NCBI RefSeq assembly: GCF_963924675.1 | Contig: NC_089240.1 | Location: forward strand, 117,185,680-117,249,679 | Reading direction: 5' to 3' | Length of the DNA: 64,000 nt | Source of the DNA: Phocoena phocoena | Lineage: Eukaryota; Chordata; Mammalia; Artiodactyla; Phocoenidae | Part shown: one piece after another, positions 42,832 to 53,195 of the stretch | Numbering within the stretch: the stretch's first letter is position 1 | Layout of the letters: every line of letters begins with the position of its first letter | Position numbers and translations under genes: made by a program | The notes under the pieces: generated by a model | What the model saw: only the letters and a program-made list of their open reading frames with translations | The model's database searches: none | Told to the model about the DNA's origin: nothing

Positions 42832-43075
42832 GAAGGGCACGGACTCCAGGGTCACACCACCTGGACCAACTCTTGGCCCCAGCACTCACCGTGTGTGTGT
42901 GAATTCTGCCAAGTTACCTGTCATCTCTGTACTTCGGCTTCCTTTTCTGTACAACGAGAATGATAATAGTAACCGCTTCGTGGGGGTGTGTTTAAAGGAG
43001 TCCATCCACGTGAAAGCACTTAGACGCGTGCCTGGCACATAGTGAGGAATAACTGTAAGCCTCCATTGTTATCGA
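42832..43075 (+). mobile_element. MIR SINE
   Basis: GAAGGGCACGGACTCCAGGG, GCCAAGTTACCTGTCATCTC TGTACTTCGGCTTCC, ACAACGAGAATGATAATAGT, CACTTAGACGCGTGCCTGGC ACATAGTGAGGAATAA. Confidence 0.85.
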
Positions 43076-43184
43076 TTTACTTAACACCCATTGCCCCCAG
43101 TTTTGAGCTTCAGCCAAATTTCCAGGACTCCAGGGAAGGTCCCCTCACGCATCCCATAACATTCACTTTATCTCATTTCATGCA

Positions 43185-43466
43185 GTGTGGATGGAGCAGA
43201 GTGAGAGAGGAGGAGAGCGGAGATGAGGCTTAAGAGGTCAGTAGAGCCCAGACCACGCAGGGCCTCGGGGGGGTGTGGCAGGAAGTATGAATGCAACCAG
43301 AAGTGGTTAGAAGCTTCCGAGCAGGAGAGCGACATGATCTGATTTATATTAATAAAGGATCATTCAGGCTGCTATGAGAGAAGGAACGGATTGTACAGGA
43401 CAAGAGTGATCACTTAGTGTGACCAGAGACTAGTTAGGAGGCTATGGCTGTGGTCCAGGCTAGAGG

Positions 43467-43468
<2 letters not shown>
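43185..43468 (+). mobile_element. Old mammalian repeat, family unassigned
   Basis: CCAGACCACGCAGGGCCTCG, AGAGCGACATGATCTGATTT, GATCATTCAGGCTGCTATGA and GTTAGGAGGCTATGGCTGTG GTCCAGGC follow a dispersed ancient repeat that I recognise by phrases but cannot name. It seems to continue after the microsatellite with GGCAACTGGATTTGCTGATA. Confidence 0.55.

Positions 43469-43526
<58 letters not shown>
43469..43526. repeat. (AC)29 microsatellite, pure
   Basis: 58 bases of uninterrupted AC. It splits the ancient repeat around it. Length and purity predict high polymorphism. Confidence 0.97.
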
Positions 43527-43528
<2 letters not shown>

Positions 43529-43620
43529 AATAAATATAATCACATTGTGGATTTGTTTTTGAAGGTGAAGGCAACTGGATTTGCTGATAAATGTAATATA
43601 TATATGTATATTTATTATAT

Positions 43621-45024
43621 ATACGTGTATATTTCTTTTTTGTGAGAGTCAAAATAGAAGACAAGAGGCATACGCTAGACCAAAAGAACATAATATCACT
43701 CAATTTTGAGTGAATGATGGCAGTAAACTGTCAGACTGAAGAATTCTGAAGTGGTTTCGGCAACGGGTCCTGAAGAAAACAGATTTAGGGGAGACTCTAT
43801 TCAGGCACAGGTACGACCATGTTCTATGATGATAATGATGATGATGGTGATGGATACAGTCTGTAGACGGGCAGGTAACCATCTGACAGTGGCTGCCTGG
43901 AAAGTCAGCACTCACGTGAGAAGATGAAGAACGTGATGTATACCCGCACCCCTGCCCGACCTTCAGTCACCAGGAGTAAGAGCAGAGCTGGTATTATTTC
44001 TGAAGTACATGGAGCCACAGAGCTGGTGAGTCTTCTTACGGTGCAGGAAAGCTAAAATTAGCAGAAAATGCTTGTTTTCAAAGCTCCTCACACCTTCCTA
44101 GCACGTGCACTATCATATCGCTGACAGTTCAAGGATTCTAATACTCAGCTATGGCCGTTAGATATGAAGGGTTCATTCACCAGTCAAGGTTTAATCCCAG
44201 CTGTGAGTCAAGCCTAAAGTGAGCATTACATAACATGCTCTACACACTTTCCAAAGCACATGAGATCCTGGTCCTGAGATTAAAGATGAAGATCCACAGC
44301 TAGCTGTGCATTTGAGAGCCCTGGGCAGGGGTAATTATGGCCTGGTTTCACCTGGCCAGAAAGAGAGCCATTTTGCCGGATTCAGGATTCAAAGGCCATA
44401 GGAGAGGAAGGGAAACAAAGAGCTCCAAACTGGCTCTTTGGGTGTCTTGAAATCAGTGTTTCATCAGAAGGTACTTAGTGGACTTGAGCTTGGTGAATGG
44501 AGCATGCTGGTGGGATTGGGGCCATGCCCTTTGGAGGGGCCATTTTGCCTAGACTTCCCCCAGCACACTCCATTCCCCAAGCTACCAGCATGCATCAGTA
44601 GAGAGCTAAGGAAGAGTGTAAGAAAAACTTGGGGCAGTAGAAAGATGTGCTTTTTAAAGTGTGTAAAGCATGGTATATAATACGCCCTCATTTTAGTGTT
44701 GGTTCACAGCTACGATTGACTGATGAATGAACCTTCTTCCTTCACCTTCGACTAATTTCTTGCTCTATTATCAAAAGTCTATATTTCGGGAGCCTGCTCT
44801 TTGAAAAGACAGAAGGGTGGATAGATCCTCCAGGGTAAGGCATCTATTCTCAAGAGAGTCTAAAGAACTATCAAATTTCCAGCAGCTTCAGCCTTTGAAA
44901 ATGAGACTGCCCTGCTCTGAAAAGGTGGACCATCCCTTTTCTTCTGTCAGAAAATCCACTCCCTGGCCAGTACTTCAGTGTGCTGATACAGATGACCAAA
45001 AACTGGAAGTTGCATGTGGGAAAG
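43621..45024. other. No recognised feature (1.4 kb)
   Basis: Apart from a short impure GATGAT run at 43826-43852, I see no repeats or coding signal. Several short frames have no context. Confidence 0.4.
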
Positions 45025-45190
45025 AGCACAGGTATTTGAAGCACAAAGATCTGGGCTCCCATTCTGGTTCACCAACTTACTGGCAACACGACCTTCCCCT
45101 TTCTGAGCCTCGGTTGCCTCATCTGTAAAATGGTGAAGATACTCGTAGGAGTTAATGCATGTAAAGTGTTTAGCGCATAATCATCATAAA
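45025..45190 (+). mobile_element. MIR SINE
   Basis: GAAGCACAAAGATCTGGGCT CCCATTCTGG, TTTCTGAGCCTCGGTTGCCT CATCTGTAAAATGG and GTTAATGCATGTAAAGTGTT TAGCGCATAA. Confidence 0.85.
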
Positions 45191-45194
45191 GGTC

Positions 45195-45570
45195 AGCATT
45201 TATTGTGCACCAAGGTTTTTGATTCATTCATCACACACACATTCACATATCTGAGCGCTACCTCAGGGCCAGATACTGTTCTTGATGCTGGTGATATAGC
45301 AGTGAACAACTTTTCATAATTGCCTTCTTTGCTTTATTTCTCAGAACGAGCGTGTGGTAGGTGCTTATTACTCCCATCTTCTAGAGCACGAAGGAGGCTT
45401 AGAGAACTTAAATCACTCTAAATCACTTCAAAACTCCTCTCACCAATATTTATGGACAACCGAGTAAGTGCTGGTCACGTAGCAAGTAAGTAGCAGGGCA
45501 GGGATTTCCACTCATCTCATGCTGACTCGACACCATGCTCTCCCCACTCTACACTGCTTTCCTGTGATTT
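45195..45570 (-). mobile_element. L2/MIR relics, reverse orientation
   Basis: GAGCGCTACCTCAGGGCCAG ATACTGTTCTTGATGCTGGT GATATAGCAGTGAACAA (45253-45310) is a reverse L2 3' end. GAACTTAAATCACT and GTAAGTAGCAGGGCAGGGAT TTCC further right are reverse MIR phrases, apparently split by about 50 bp. Confidence 0.65.
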
Positions 45571-46185
45571 TAACTCCTCTGCTCTACTGAAGCTTTGTAT
45601 ACTTGGATAATGTGAGATGATTTTTTTAAAAACGGAAAGAAAATGCCATCTTGGGGCCATGGACCAGTGTGTCGGATCTTTTGCTCAAATGAGGTGCTGG
45701 TCTCAGACTCGCTGGGGTAATAACACTGCACTGTGCTCTAGAGCTTTTGATTCATGAGATAGTTCCCACACTGTAACCAGCACTGACACGGGTGACCAGA
45801 TGGCGGCGGAGGTGGGAAACAGGGACACACACTGGCCAGATCCTGCTTCAAGGAAGGCCCTGCCGCCCCCCTGCAGGGCGTATGGTCACACCCAGCCACC
45901 AGCTGCCAGCTCCCTTAGGGTCTGCCGCGGACGCACAGAGCTGCCTCGCCCGAGGTCAGGACTACAGAGAGCAGAGGGACACGAGGTACTGCCATCATCT
46001 GGTGGCTGAGCAGAGTGGGTGAGGGGGGATGGGTAAAAAGGCCTGGCCATTTCCACCCACCCCAGGGCAACTGTGAAGGGCAACACTTGCTCCAGAGCTC
46101 CTCGCTGGGTGGGCCAAGGCGCTATCAGCTCTGCCCTGCACTTGGACTCCTTCCTCTCCTCCGTCAGGCTTCCTTCCACAGGTGT
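45571..46185. other. No firm call; GC-rich, perhaps old LTR at right
   Basis: Nothing identified to about 45990. From 46015 the phrases GGGTGGGCCAAGGCGCTATC AGCTCTGCCCTGCACTTGGA CTCC look like the 3' part of an ERVL-related LTR leading into 46190, which would make it the 5' LTR of the provirus relic that follows. Confidence 0.35.
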
Positions 46186-48095
46186 TGGTCCCTAAAACAT
46201 ATCCTGTCCTCTAAATTCCATCTCAGCATCTGCTTCCAGAAAACCCAGCATGAGGAAGTTGGTGTGAGGAGTGGTCCAAGAAAGCAGGTGACAAGACAGG
46301 CCTCCGGAGCTGGATCCCTCGCTGCCAGGCTGGTGATGAGAATCCTCTCACTAGTGATAGGGGGGCACACAGCTCCTAGCCAAAGTGGCGGTCCAATTGT
46401 TACAATATTCACCAGAATCAGAAGAGTGGTCCCGTGGAAAGGAAGTCACTAGTGGGCAGGAGGTATCAGGCTTTTATGGAGGACACAGCAGACACTTCTG
46501 AGCCTTGTGAGCCTACAGAAGTACTTTGCATCAAGTTCAGGCTTTACTGCAAGCACTCCTGCCTCTTGGACGTTGTGGTCCAGCAGACACTATGATGCTG
46601 GAGGTATCGATGGTGAGAAACAATACCATGGAGAAGTTTTGGCAAGCCCCAGGGGAAGAGACACAAAACACACTGCTGGGATTCTAGTGCAAGACCATGG
46701 TGACGGCAGTGGAGACCTGGAACACTTAAAACAAAAACTCCTCATGGTAGACTACTGGTAGAGACAGAATGCCTGACCCTTAGACACCAAGAGTCCATGA
46801 GTCCAGAATCTCCCCTGTGGTCTGGGTGCTGTCAGGCACACCAAGTCACAAGATGAGGTGAGCTGATCAATAATCCATCATAAGATAGAAGGAGTACATC
46901 TTGAATTAAGCATGGGCAGAGCCACGGGGCACAAGCATGATGCATGACGGCATCTACCACTGCTGCCCCAGAGTCCTCCACGAGCTGACATTCGAGGCCA
47001 CGTGGGGGAGCCCATACCACCAGCTGACAGAGGACGGAAAAGCCTGAGTTTGGTGTATGGATGCAGTCATCCATATGTGAGTGTATTTGGGTGCTAGCCA
47101 CACATATAACCTCACTCAATGATGACCTTGAAAAACAGTGGGCAGGAAAGAAACTTGCAATGGGCAGAGTTTTGGACAATGTACCTGGGCAACCAATATC
47201 TTTGGAAAAAGAAGTTGTGAATGGTCTGGCCAGCTGGTTAGGGGCCTGGAAGGAGGGAGACGGGAGTACCGAGGGCAAGGAACTCAGCAGTAGAGGCATG
47301 TGGATGGACAAATGGGAGTGAGGACAAAGCGTGAAGACCTTTGTATCCCATTTCAATATCCACTAGAAAGCATCTACCATGGACGAGGCACTGAATAAGC
47401 AAACTGAAACAATGGCTTGGCCAGGTGACCTTAGTCAGCCTTTATCATCGAGCATCCCCAAACTGGCGTGATGGGTGCGTGAACGGAGTAGCTATGGTGG
47501 CAGAGATGAAGGCTGCATGTGGGCCCAACAGCATGAACTCCCACTTCAGAAGATGGATCTAATTACTGCGGCCTCTCAATACCCAACTTTTCAACAGCAG
47601 AGACCAACACCGAGCCCCGACCATGGCACTATTCCTTAAGGAGTCCTCCTGGCCAGTTGGTGGCATGCTGACCATATTGAGCCTCCCTCACTTGGAAAGA
47701 CCAGTGGTTTATTCTCACAGCAATAGTATGAGTTCACCTCTTCTGTCTACAGGGCCACAGCCAGCAGTACTCTCCGAGGGCTTGCAGAATATTTGACGTA
47801 GCACAGGAACCCACATCGCAGTGCCTCCGACCAGGGGACCTGCTCTACAGAACACAATGTGTGGGAGTGGGACCGTGACCATGCGAATCTACGGATCTGA
47901 CAGAGCACTGGGATGGCCTGCTGAAGGCACAGCTAAAAGTACCAGCTCATAGGCAACATTTGGTGAGGACAGGGAACCACCCTTCAAGATGCCATATGTG
48001 TACTGAATCAAACACTTCCGTTTGGTGGTATGACCCCAGCAGAAAGAATACATAGGTCTGGGAACCAAGGAGTGGAAGCAAAAGTGACCACACTT
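46186..48095 (+). mobile_element. ERVL-type provirus relic, internal part (left)
   Basis: An old endogenous retrovirus internal region, recognised mainly near 47880-48090, where the order of phrases (GACCTGCTCTACAGAACACA ATGTGTGG, GGCACAGCTAAAAGTACCAG CTCATAGGCAACA, AGAATACATAGGTCTGGGAA CCAAGGAGTGGAAG) matches the integrase end of ERVL pol. Upstream parts are strongly decayed. All frames carry many stops. No protein could be made. The left border is uncertain. Confidence 0.65.
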
Positions 48096-48503
48096 GTTAT
48101 GGGCTGAATTCTGTCCCCCTTGAAAAATGTATATGTTGATATCCTCACCCCCTGTACCTCAGAATGTGATCATATTTGGAAATAGGGTTTTTATACAGGT
48201 AACTAAGTTAAAACGGAGTCATTAGGCTGGACCCTAATCTGACTGGTATCTTTATAAGAAGAGGGAATTTGGACTCAGACATGTACAGAGGGAAGACAAA
48301 GTAGAAACACAAGGAGAAGATGGCTTTCTACAAGCCAAGGAGAGAGGCCTGGAACAGATCCTTCCCTCATGGCCCTCAGAAGGAACCAACCCTGCTGACA
48401 CCTTGATCTCATACTTCTAGCCTCCAAAACTGTGAAAAAATAAATTTCTGCTAAGCCACCCAGGCTGTGGTGCTTTCTTACAGCAGCCCTAGCCAACCAA
48501 TAC
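48096..48503 (+). mobile_element. Solo LTR, MLT1A-type (ERVL-MaLR), nested
   Basis: Begins TGTTATGGGCTGAATTCTGT CCCCC and contains GTACCTCAGAATGTGATCAT ATTTGGAAATAGGG, CTGACTGGTATCTTTATAAG, AACCAACCCTGCTGACACCT TGATCTC, AATAAATTTCTG and AAGCCACCCAGGCTGTGG. It ends AGCCAACCAATACA. The 5-bp flanks ACACT and CCACT fit a one-mismatch target duplication. It interrupts the ERVL-type internal sequence on both sides. Confidence 0.88.
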
Positions 48504-49345
48504 ACCACTTACTTAGCATCACTCACAAAACCCATTGGGAGAATCTGTGCTTTCCATCCATGAAACTCAGGGCTCTGTTAAGTTCCTGTGATTCCCAAAA
48601 GGGGAACACCTCCTCCAGGGGACACAACAAGAGTTGCATTGAATTATATTAGCTATGGCTGCCACTTGGGCACTCTGGACATCTCATCAGGGAAACACAG
48701 GCAAGAATGAGCCACTGTCCTGACAGGGACAATTGACCAAGGTCATCAGGGAGAGGTCGGGATGCTGTCACACAATGGTGTAGAACCCAGTACCAATCGT
48801 GGTCCTGAGACCAACTGTAGTAGCAGGGACTGTAGTTCATCCAGTTAACCTCCCTCACCTGCTTCTTCTCAGTTTCTCCTCAGGAAGAGCGGCCTACTGA
48901 CTCCAGTGGTTCCCGGAAGACCTGTCCCTTGAAGTTGGGTGGAGAAGTGAATCCAGATGGCATAACAGATAGACTGTGATAGATGTGGGAACGCCCTAAT
49001 CCAGATCCCTCTCCAAGGAAGGACTTGTGGCCCAGTTGTGAGGCGTGCAGTCAGCAGACAGACTCAACTGCAGAGAGCTGTCACCCGAGGTGACACTTCC
49101 CACAATGGGGACTGAGGGGACTAGGGCATAATGCCTGCTGCTGGGCAACTCTGACAAGTAATCCAGAGCTCCCTGCCTGGTTAGCTGAGACTTTGTTGAG
49201 CCTGCATTGTACTTCAAGTTCTTCCTCTCCCCAGTCTGACTCTTCCCCAGTGCTTTGGTAAGCATTGACCCATAATAAACACCTTGAACCCTCCAGTCTG
49301 TTCGATGTCTCCTTCCACAGAACCCAATCTGTGACAGTGCAGGGA
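48504..49345 (+). mobile_element. ERVL-type provirus relic, internal end and probable 3' LTR
   Basis: CTTAGCATCACTCACAAAAC CCATTGGGAGAATCTGTGCT resumes the internal sequence broken by the MLT1A LTR, followed by AGAGTTGCATTGAATTATAT TAGCTATGGCTGCCACTTGG GCACT. The right end shows an LTR-like polyadenylation region, ATTGACCCATAATAAACACC TTGAA, and closes CCACAGAACCCAATCTGTGA CA. It is dead and heavily mutated. Confidence 0.65.
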
Positions 49346-49429
49346 AGCTATGTCCTCTGAGGAAGAGCTGAAATATTTGGGGATTTTCTGAAAAGAGCAA
49401 ATTTCAAAATGACAGGAGAACTCTTTTTA

Positions 49430-49680
49430 AATATATCAAGGCTTATCATCATGTACAGTAGAATCCATTAAGTTTACTCTGGGTGGCTTCATGAGGCGAA
49501 ACTAGGTAGGCCTAACGGGAGGGCATCACAGGCAGATAGATTTGGGCTCAATATAGAAAGATAACTTTCTAGCATTTCGAATTGTATGAAAAATGAAATG
49601 GCCTGGACATCAAATCCTGCCCTAGAGAACGTGCAGTGGAAACTGAATGAGTCCTCATAGGGCGATGGTAGCAGAGTTTC
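49430..49680 (+). mobile_element. CR1/L3-like fragment
   Basis: AACTTTCTAGCATTTCGAAT TGTATGAAAAATGAAATGGC followed by GTGCAGTGGAAACTGAATGA resembles the 3' region of mammalian L3/CR1 (AACTTTCTGACAGT..CAATGGAATGGGCTG type). Confidence 0.5.
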
Positions 49681-49801
49681 TTTCACTTGTTAGGGGCACA
49701 GGCTGGGTGACCTCTGAGCCTACTTGCAGACTCTCTGGGCTCATGACATGGGAGTCAGCTTCTTTTGTCTTTTCTTGGCACTTTCAAAACTTACAAAGGT
49801 A

Positions 49802-50089
49802 GGGGCTTCCCTGGTGGCGCAGTGGTTGAGAGTCTGCCTGCCGATGCGGGGGACACGGGTTCGAGCCCTGGTCTGGGAGGATCCCATGTGCCGCGGAACA
49901 ACGGGGCCCGTGAGCCACAACTACTGAGCCTGCGCGTCTGGAGCCTGTGCTCCGTAACAAGAGAGGCCGCGACAGTGAGAGGCCTGCGCGCCGCGATGAA
50001 GAGTGGCCCCCGCTCACTGCAACTAGAGAAAGCCCTCGCATAGAAACAAAGACCCAACACAGCCAAAAATAAATAAATTTTTTAAAAAA
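49802..50089 (+). mobile_element. tRNA SINE, long CHR form
   Basis: GGGGCTTCCCTGGTGGCGCA at the start, GGGTTCGAGCCCTGGTCTGG in the B-box region, GAAGAGTGGCCCCCGCTCAC late in the body and CAACACAGCCAAAAATAAAT AAA at the end. The direct repeat TTACAAAGGTA is perfect at 49791-49801 and 50090-50100. Confidence 0.97.
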
Positions 50090-50132
50090 TTACAAAGGTA
50101 AATTACGCCATCTATAAATTTAAAGCAATACA

Positions 50133-50454
50133 GGGGCTTCCCTGGTGGCACAGTGGTTGAGAATCTGCCTGCTAATGCAGGGGACACGGGTTCGAGCCCT
50201 GGTCTGGGAGGATCCCACGTGCCGCGGAGCAACTGGGCCCGTGAGCCACAACTACTGAGCCTGCGCGTCTGGAGTCCATGCTCCGCAACAAGAGAGGCCA
50301 CGATAGTGAGAGGCCCGCGCACCGCGATGAAGAGTGGCCCCCGCTTGCCACAACTAGAGAAAGCCCTCGCACAGAAACGAAGACCCAACACAGCATAAAT
50401 AAATTAATAAAACTCCTATCCCAACATCTTCTAAAAATAAAAATAAATAATAAA
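50133..50454 (+). mobile_element. tRNA SINE, long CHR form with extra tail sequence
   Basis: The same subfamily as its neighbour 44 bp upstream. It has its own perfect 12-bp duplication TAAAGCAATACA (50121-50132 and 50455-50466), so the two are independent insertions. After the normal ending (CAACACAGCATAAATAAATT) the tail carries a non-SINE segment, AACTCCTATCCCAACATCTT C, followed by a second A-rich stretch, all inside the duplication. Confidence 0.96.
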
Positions 50455-50584
50455 TAAAGCAATACAAAAGGGTATAAAGTAAAATGTGAAAGTCTTCCAT
50501 TTCCTCCACCCTCCCAACCCCACGGCCCCGAGGTGACCCCTGAGGGTATTTGACGTGTGACACCCCCTCCCCAGACATTTACCT

Positions 50585-50770
50585 GATCCAGGCAGTGTGT
50601 TATACTTTACACATATTTGCTGATTTAACCCTTACCCTCAACAATAAACCTGTGTGGTAGGTACTAGCATCCCTGTTTTACAGATGAGGAAACTGATGCT
50701 CAGAGAATGTCACAAGGTTAGGATACATCATAGCGATCGAGCCAGGGGTCAAAACCAGCTCTTCCCTAAC
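50585..50770 (-). mobile_element. MIR SINE
   Basis: TGTGTGGTAGGTACTAGCAT CCCTGTTTTACAGATGAGGA AACTGATGCTCAGAG and GAGCCAGGGGTCAAAACCAG are the complement of MIR. Confidence 0.9.
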
Positions 50771-51096
50771 CATGGGCTCTTAAACATGACATTATACTGC
50801 CAGAGATGAAATGGAGAGAGGGGGGCAGAGATAAGCAAATATAACCATGACAATTATTTCTTAGTGAAGGACCAATGTTTCTGAAACTTTTCAAGTTGTC
50901 AGTGGCCATATACAACACACTGTGAATCAAAAGATTTATCACCTTGCAGTGGCTCATCAAGTTCTAGGAAGTCATCTGGCATTTCTGCCATCCTGACCCT
51001 TGGGGATTCATTTCCAGCAACAGAAGCCTCTGGGGATCTATGCTTGTCACAAGTGCTTACGTTCAGCTCTTGAGGATTCAGATTATTCAATAGCTG
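50771..51096. other. No recognised feature (326 bp)
   Basis: Unique-looking. There is nothing supported by motif or repeat similarity. Confidence 0.4.
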
Positions 51097-51255
51097 AGGA
51101 TCTCAACCCTGGCTACACATTAGAATCATCTGGGGAACTTTTACAAAATACCTAGGCTGGGCCTCACCCCAGAAATTCTGAATTAATTGGTCTAGGAGAG
51201 GCCTTGGACACTGATTTTTAAAAAGGCTCCTCCAAGGCCCTCAAACAGGGAAGCC
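51097..51255. mobile_element. MER5A-like hAT MITE
   Basis: GGATCTCAACCCTGGCTACA CATTAGAATCATCTGGGGAA CTTTT, CTAGGCTGGGCCTCACCCCA GAAATTCTGAATTAATTGGT and GGACACTGATTTTTAAAAAG GCTCC follow MER5A. The right terminal repeat is degraded. These are nonautonomous DNA transposons with no coding content. Confidence 0.9.
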
Positions 51256-51554
51256 ACGCCGAGGATAAACTAATAACATTTGCATCTGGACAATCCTGGG
51301 AAAACAGGATTCATATAAAAAGTAGTACAGTGGCTGCCTTCCTCTGCTAGGGTTCCAGAATAGTCTGTGGTACATTAGGTTGTATTAAGACTCCTTGCTG
51401 TATTTCCCAAGAGATGAATGCCTTGTAACCCTGACCAGGAGGTTCAGAATTTGAGATTAAGCCTGACCTGAGGGAGGCAGCATTTTAAAGGACCAAGGTC
51501 TGCCCTTTTGGTGACTCAGGGACAAATCAAATTTGCACAGGAACTCACCCTGAG

Positions 51555-51660
51555 CCCGATCTTAATAACAATTCTTTGTTTACTGCTGTATCTCCAGCAT
51601 CAAAGCAATGCCAAGTACATACTTGGTGCTTATTAAATATTTACTGAATGAATGAATGGA
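51555..51660 (+). mobile_element. L2 3' end
   Basis: TTTGTTTACTGCTGTATCTC CAGCATC, CCAAGTACATACTTGGTGCT TATTAAATATTTACTGAATG AATGAATGG is the classical L2 terminus. Confidence 0.9.
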
Positions 51661-51749
51661 CGTCCATGACCAGCCGCCACTTCACAGCACTTTTTTTCAG
51701 GTCTGAGCTACTCCTGACCACTCTCCTTACAGCCCCAAGCCCACAGCTT

Positions 51750-51948
51750 AGATCAGGGTTCTGAGATCTTCATCCCAGGCCAACAGTATCAGCATCACTT
51801 GGGAACCTGTTAGAAATGCAAATTTGTGAGCTCCAACTCAGACTAGAAAGTCAGGAAATGAGGCCCACTCATCTGTGCTTTACAAAGCCCTCCAGATAAT
51901 TAGAATGCACCCTGAGGTTTGAGAACCACTGCTAGAGAAGAGGTTCCA
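51750..51948. mobile_element. MER5-family hAT MITE
   Basis: AGTATCAGCATCACTTGGGA ACCTGTTAGAAATGCAAATT, AATGAGGCCCACTCATCTGT GCTTTACAAAGCCC and CCTGAGGTTTGAGAACCACT G form a full-length MER5 relative, with the right terminus GAGAACCACTG intact. Confidence 0.9.
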
Positions 51949-51957
51949 ACTCTTTAG

Positions 51958-52270
51958 GATGTGACACAAGGCCCTTCATCCTCTGATCCCAACTTCCCTT
52001 TCAGCCTCTGCTCCCTTGACTTTCCTCCAGGCACTCAGGGCACCAGATACACTAAACATCTCCCTCTCTCCAAAACACAGCATGTTATTCCTATCAAACA
52101 TTGACTCATTCTTCTAGAACCCACCCCTATCTCTTCCTTGGCATTTTCTTCCCTGCTTCTTCACTCTTCTATTCATTCGATCACTCCTTCAGTCAGCCAA
52201 GAAGCGTGCATTAAGCCTATAGTTGCTGGGTGCTAGCGATCTAAACATAAAGAAGTTTGCTGTCTAGTGG
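51958..52270. mobile_element. L2 fragments in both orientations
   Basis: 51958-52130 reads forward (CAAGGCCCTTCATCCTCTGA TCCCAACTTCCC, GGCACTCAGGGCACC). 52165-52270 reads reverse (CATTCGATCACTCCTTCAGT, GCTGGGTGCTAGCGATCTAA ACATAAAGAAG). Both are diverged and the pairing is probably coincidental. Confidence 0.55.
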
Positions 52271-52690
52271 GTGTCAACTCAAAGCAAAACATACAACATC
52301 AGAGTTGTGAGTTTAGGTTTTATTCAGGGTCTTACTGAGGACTATAGCCTGGGAGACTGCCTCTCAGTAGCTCTGAGGGAACTGCTCCGAAGAGGTAAGG
52401 GAGAAGCCAGTTTATATATGAGTTTTGGCTAGGGAATACGTGCAGTCGAGCATACATTCTTGGTAAAAGATAATTGCAGTTCATGAAGAACAGATATCTC
52501 AAGTGAAGATTTTAGTGCTTTTCTATGTATGGGAAGACGCAAGAATCTGGGGTCATGACAATTCTTCTTGAGATAAATACATCTATCTCTGGGGCCTGTT
52601 TATCCAAACCACAAAGTACCTCATCCTGTTTTTCATCCTGAATTCGTCTCTCTCAGGGAGAACTGTTTGTCAGTGACTGCAGTGGCTAGA
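52271..52690. mobile_element. LTR-like repeat of artiodactyl type
   Basis: TTAGGTTTTATTCAGGGTCT, GGACTATAGCCTGGGAGACT GCCTCTCAGTAGCTCTGAGG GAACTGCTCCGAAGAGGTAA and TGGGAAGACGCAAGAATCTG GGGTCATGACAATTC resemble a family of solo LTRs found in cattle and whales. The name, orientation and exact ends are not certain. No internal region is attached. Confidence 0.5.
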
Positions 52691-52949
52691 ACTAATCCTT
52701 GTAGAACTGGGTGATGAGCAACACTTTGTTTTTCTTTGTTTACATGGAAGAGACTGAAATACAAATGAAAGGTTAAAACACAATGTGGTAAGTGATACAA
52801 TAGAGATAATCACAGGGTCCCACGTGAGTCGAAGTTGAATTGAAACATCCCAGAGTCTGCCTGGATGTGAGGAGAGTGGTGGTCTGGAAGTCTCACAAAT
52901 GAGGTGACACCAACAGAGTCCTGAAGTACCATAATAAATATTCCAGGAT

Positions 52950-53195
52950 CCAATATACAGTATGGTGACCATAGTTAACAATACTGTATTAAATACTTGA
53001 AAGGTGCTAGGAGAGTAGATCTTAAAAGTTCTCAACGCCCCCATCCTGAAAAAAATGGTAACTTATGTGAGAGATGGATGTGTTAACTGACCCTACTGTG
53101 GTAATCATTTTTCAATATGCATATGTCTACCAAATCATCCCATTATATGATGTTATACGTTAATTCTATCTCAATAAAACGGGAAAATAAAGGAT
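52950..53195 (+). mobile_element. L1MA-like 3' end
   Basis: ATATACAGTATGGTGACCAT AGTTAACAATACTGTATTAA ATACTTGAAAGGTGCTAGGA GAGTAGATCTTAAAAG, then GAGAGATGGATGTGTTAACT and ATTCTATCTCAATAAAAC, matching the L1MA terminus also seen at 7057 and 14320. Confidence 0.88.

Noticed and set aside
46832..47356. 174-codon minus-strand frame
   Set aside because: It runs antisense through the ERVL-type internal relic. There is no start context, no motif and no splice signal.
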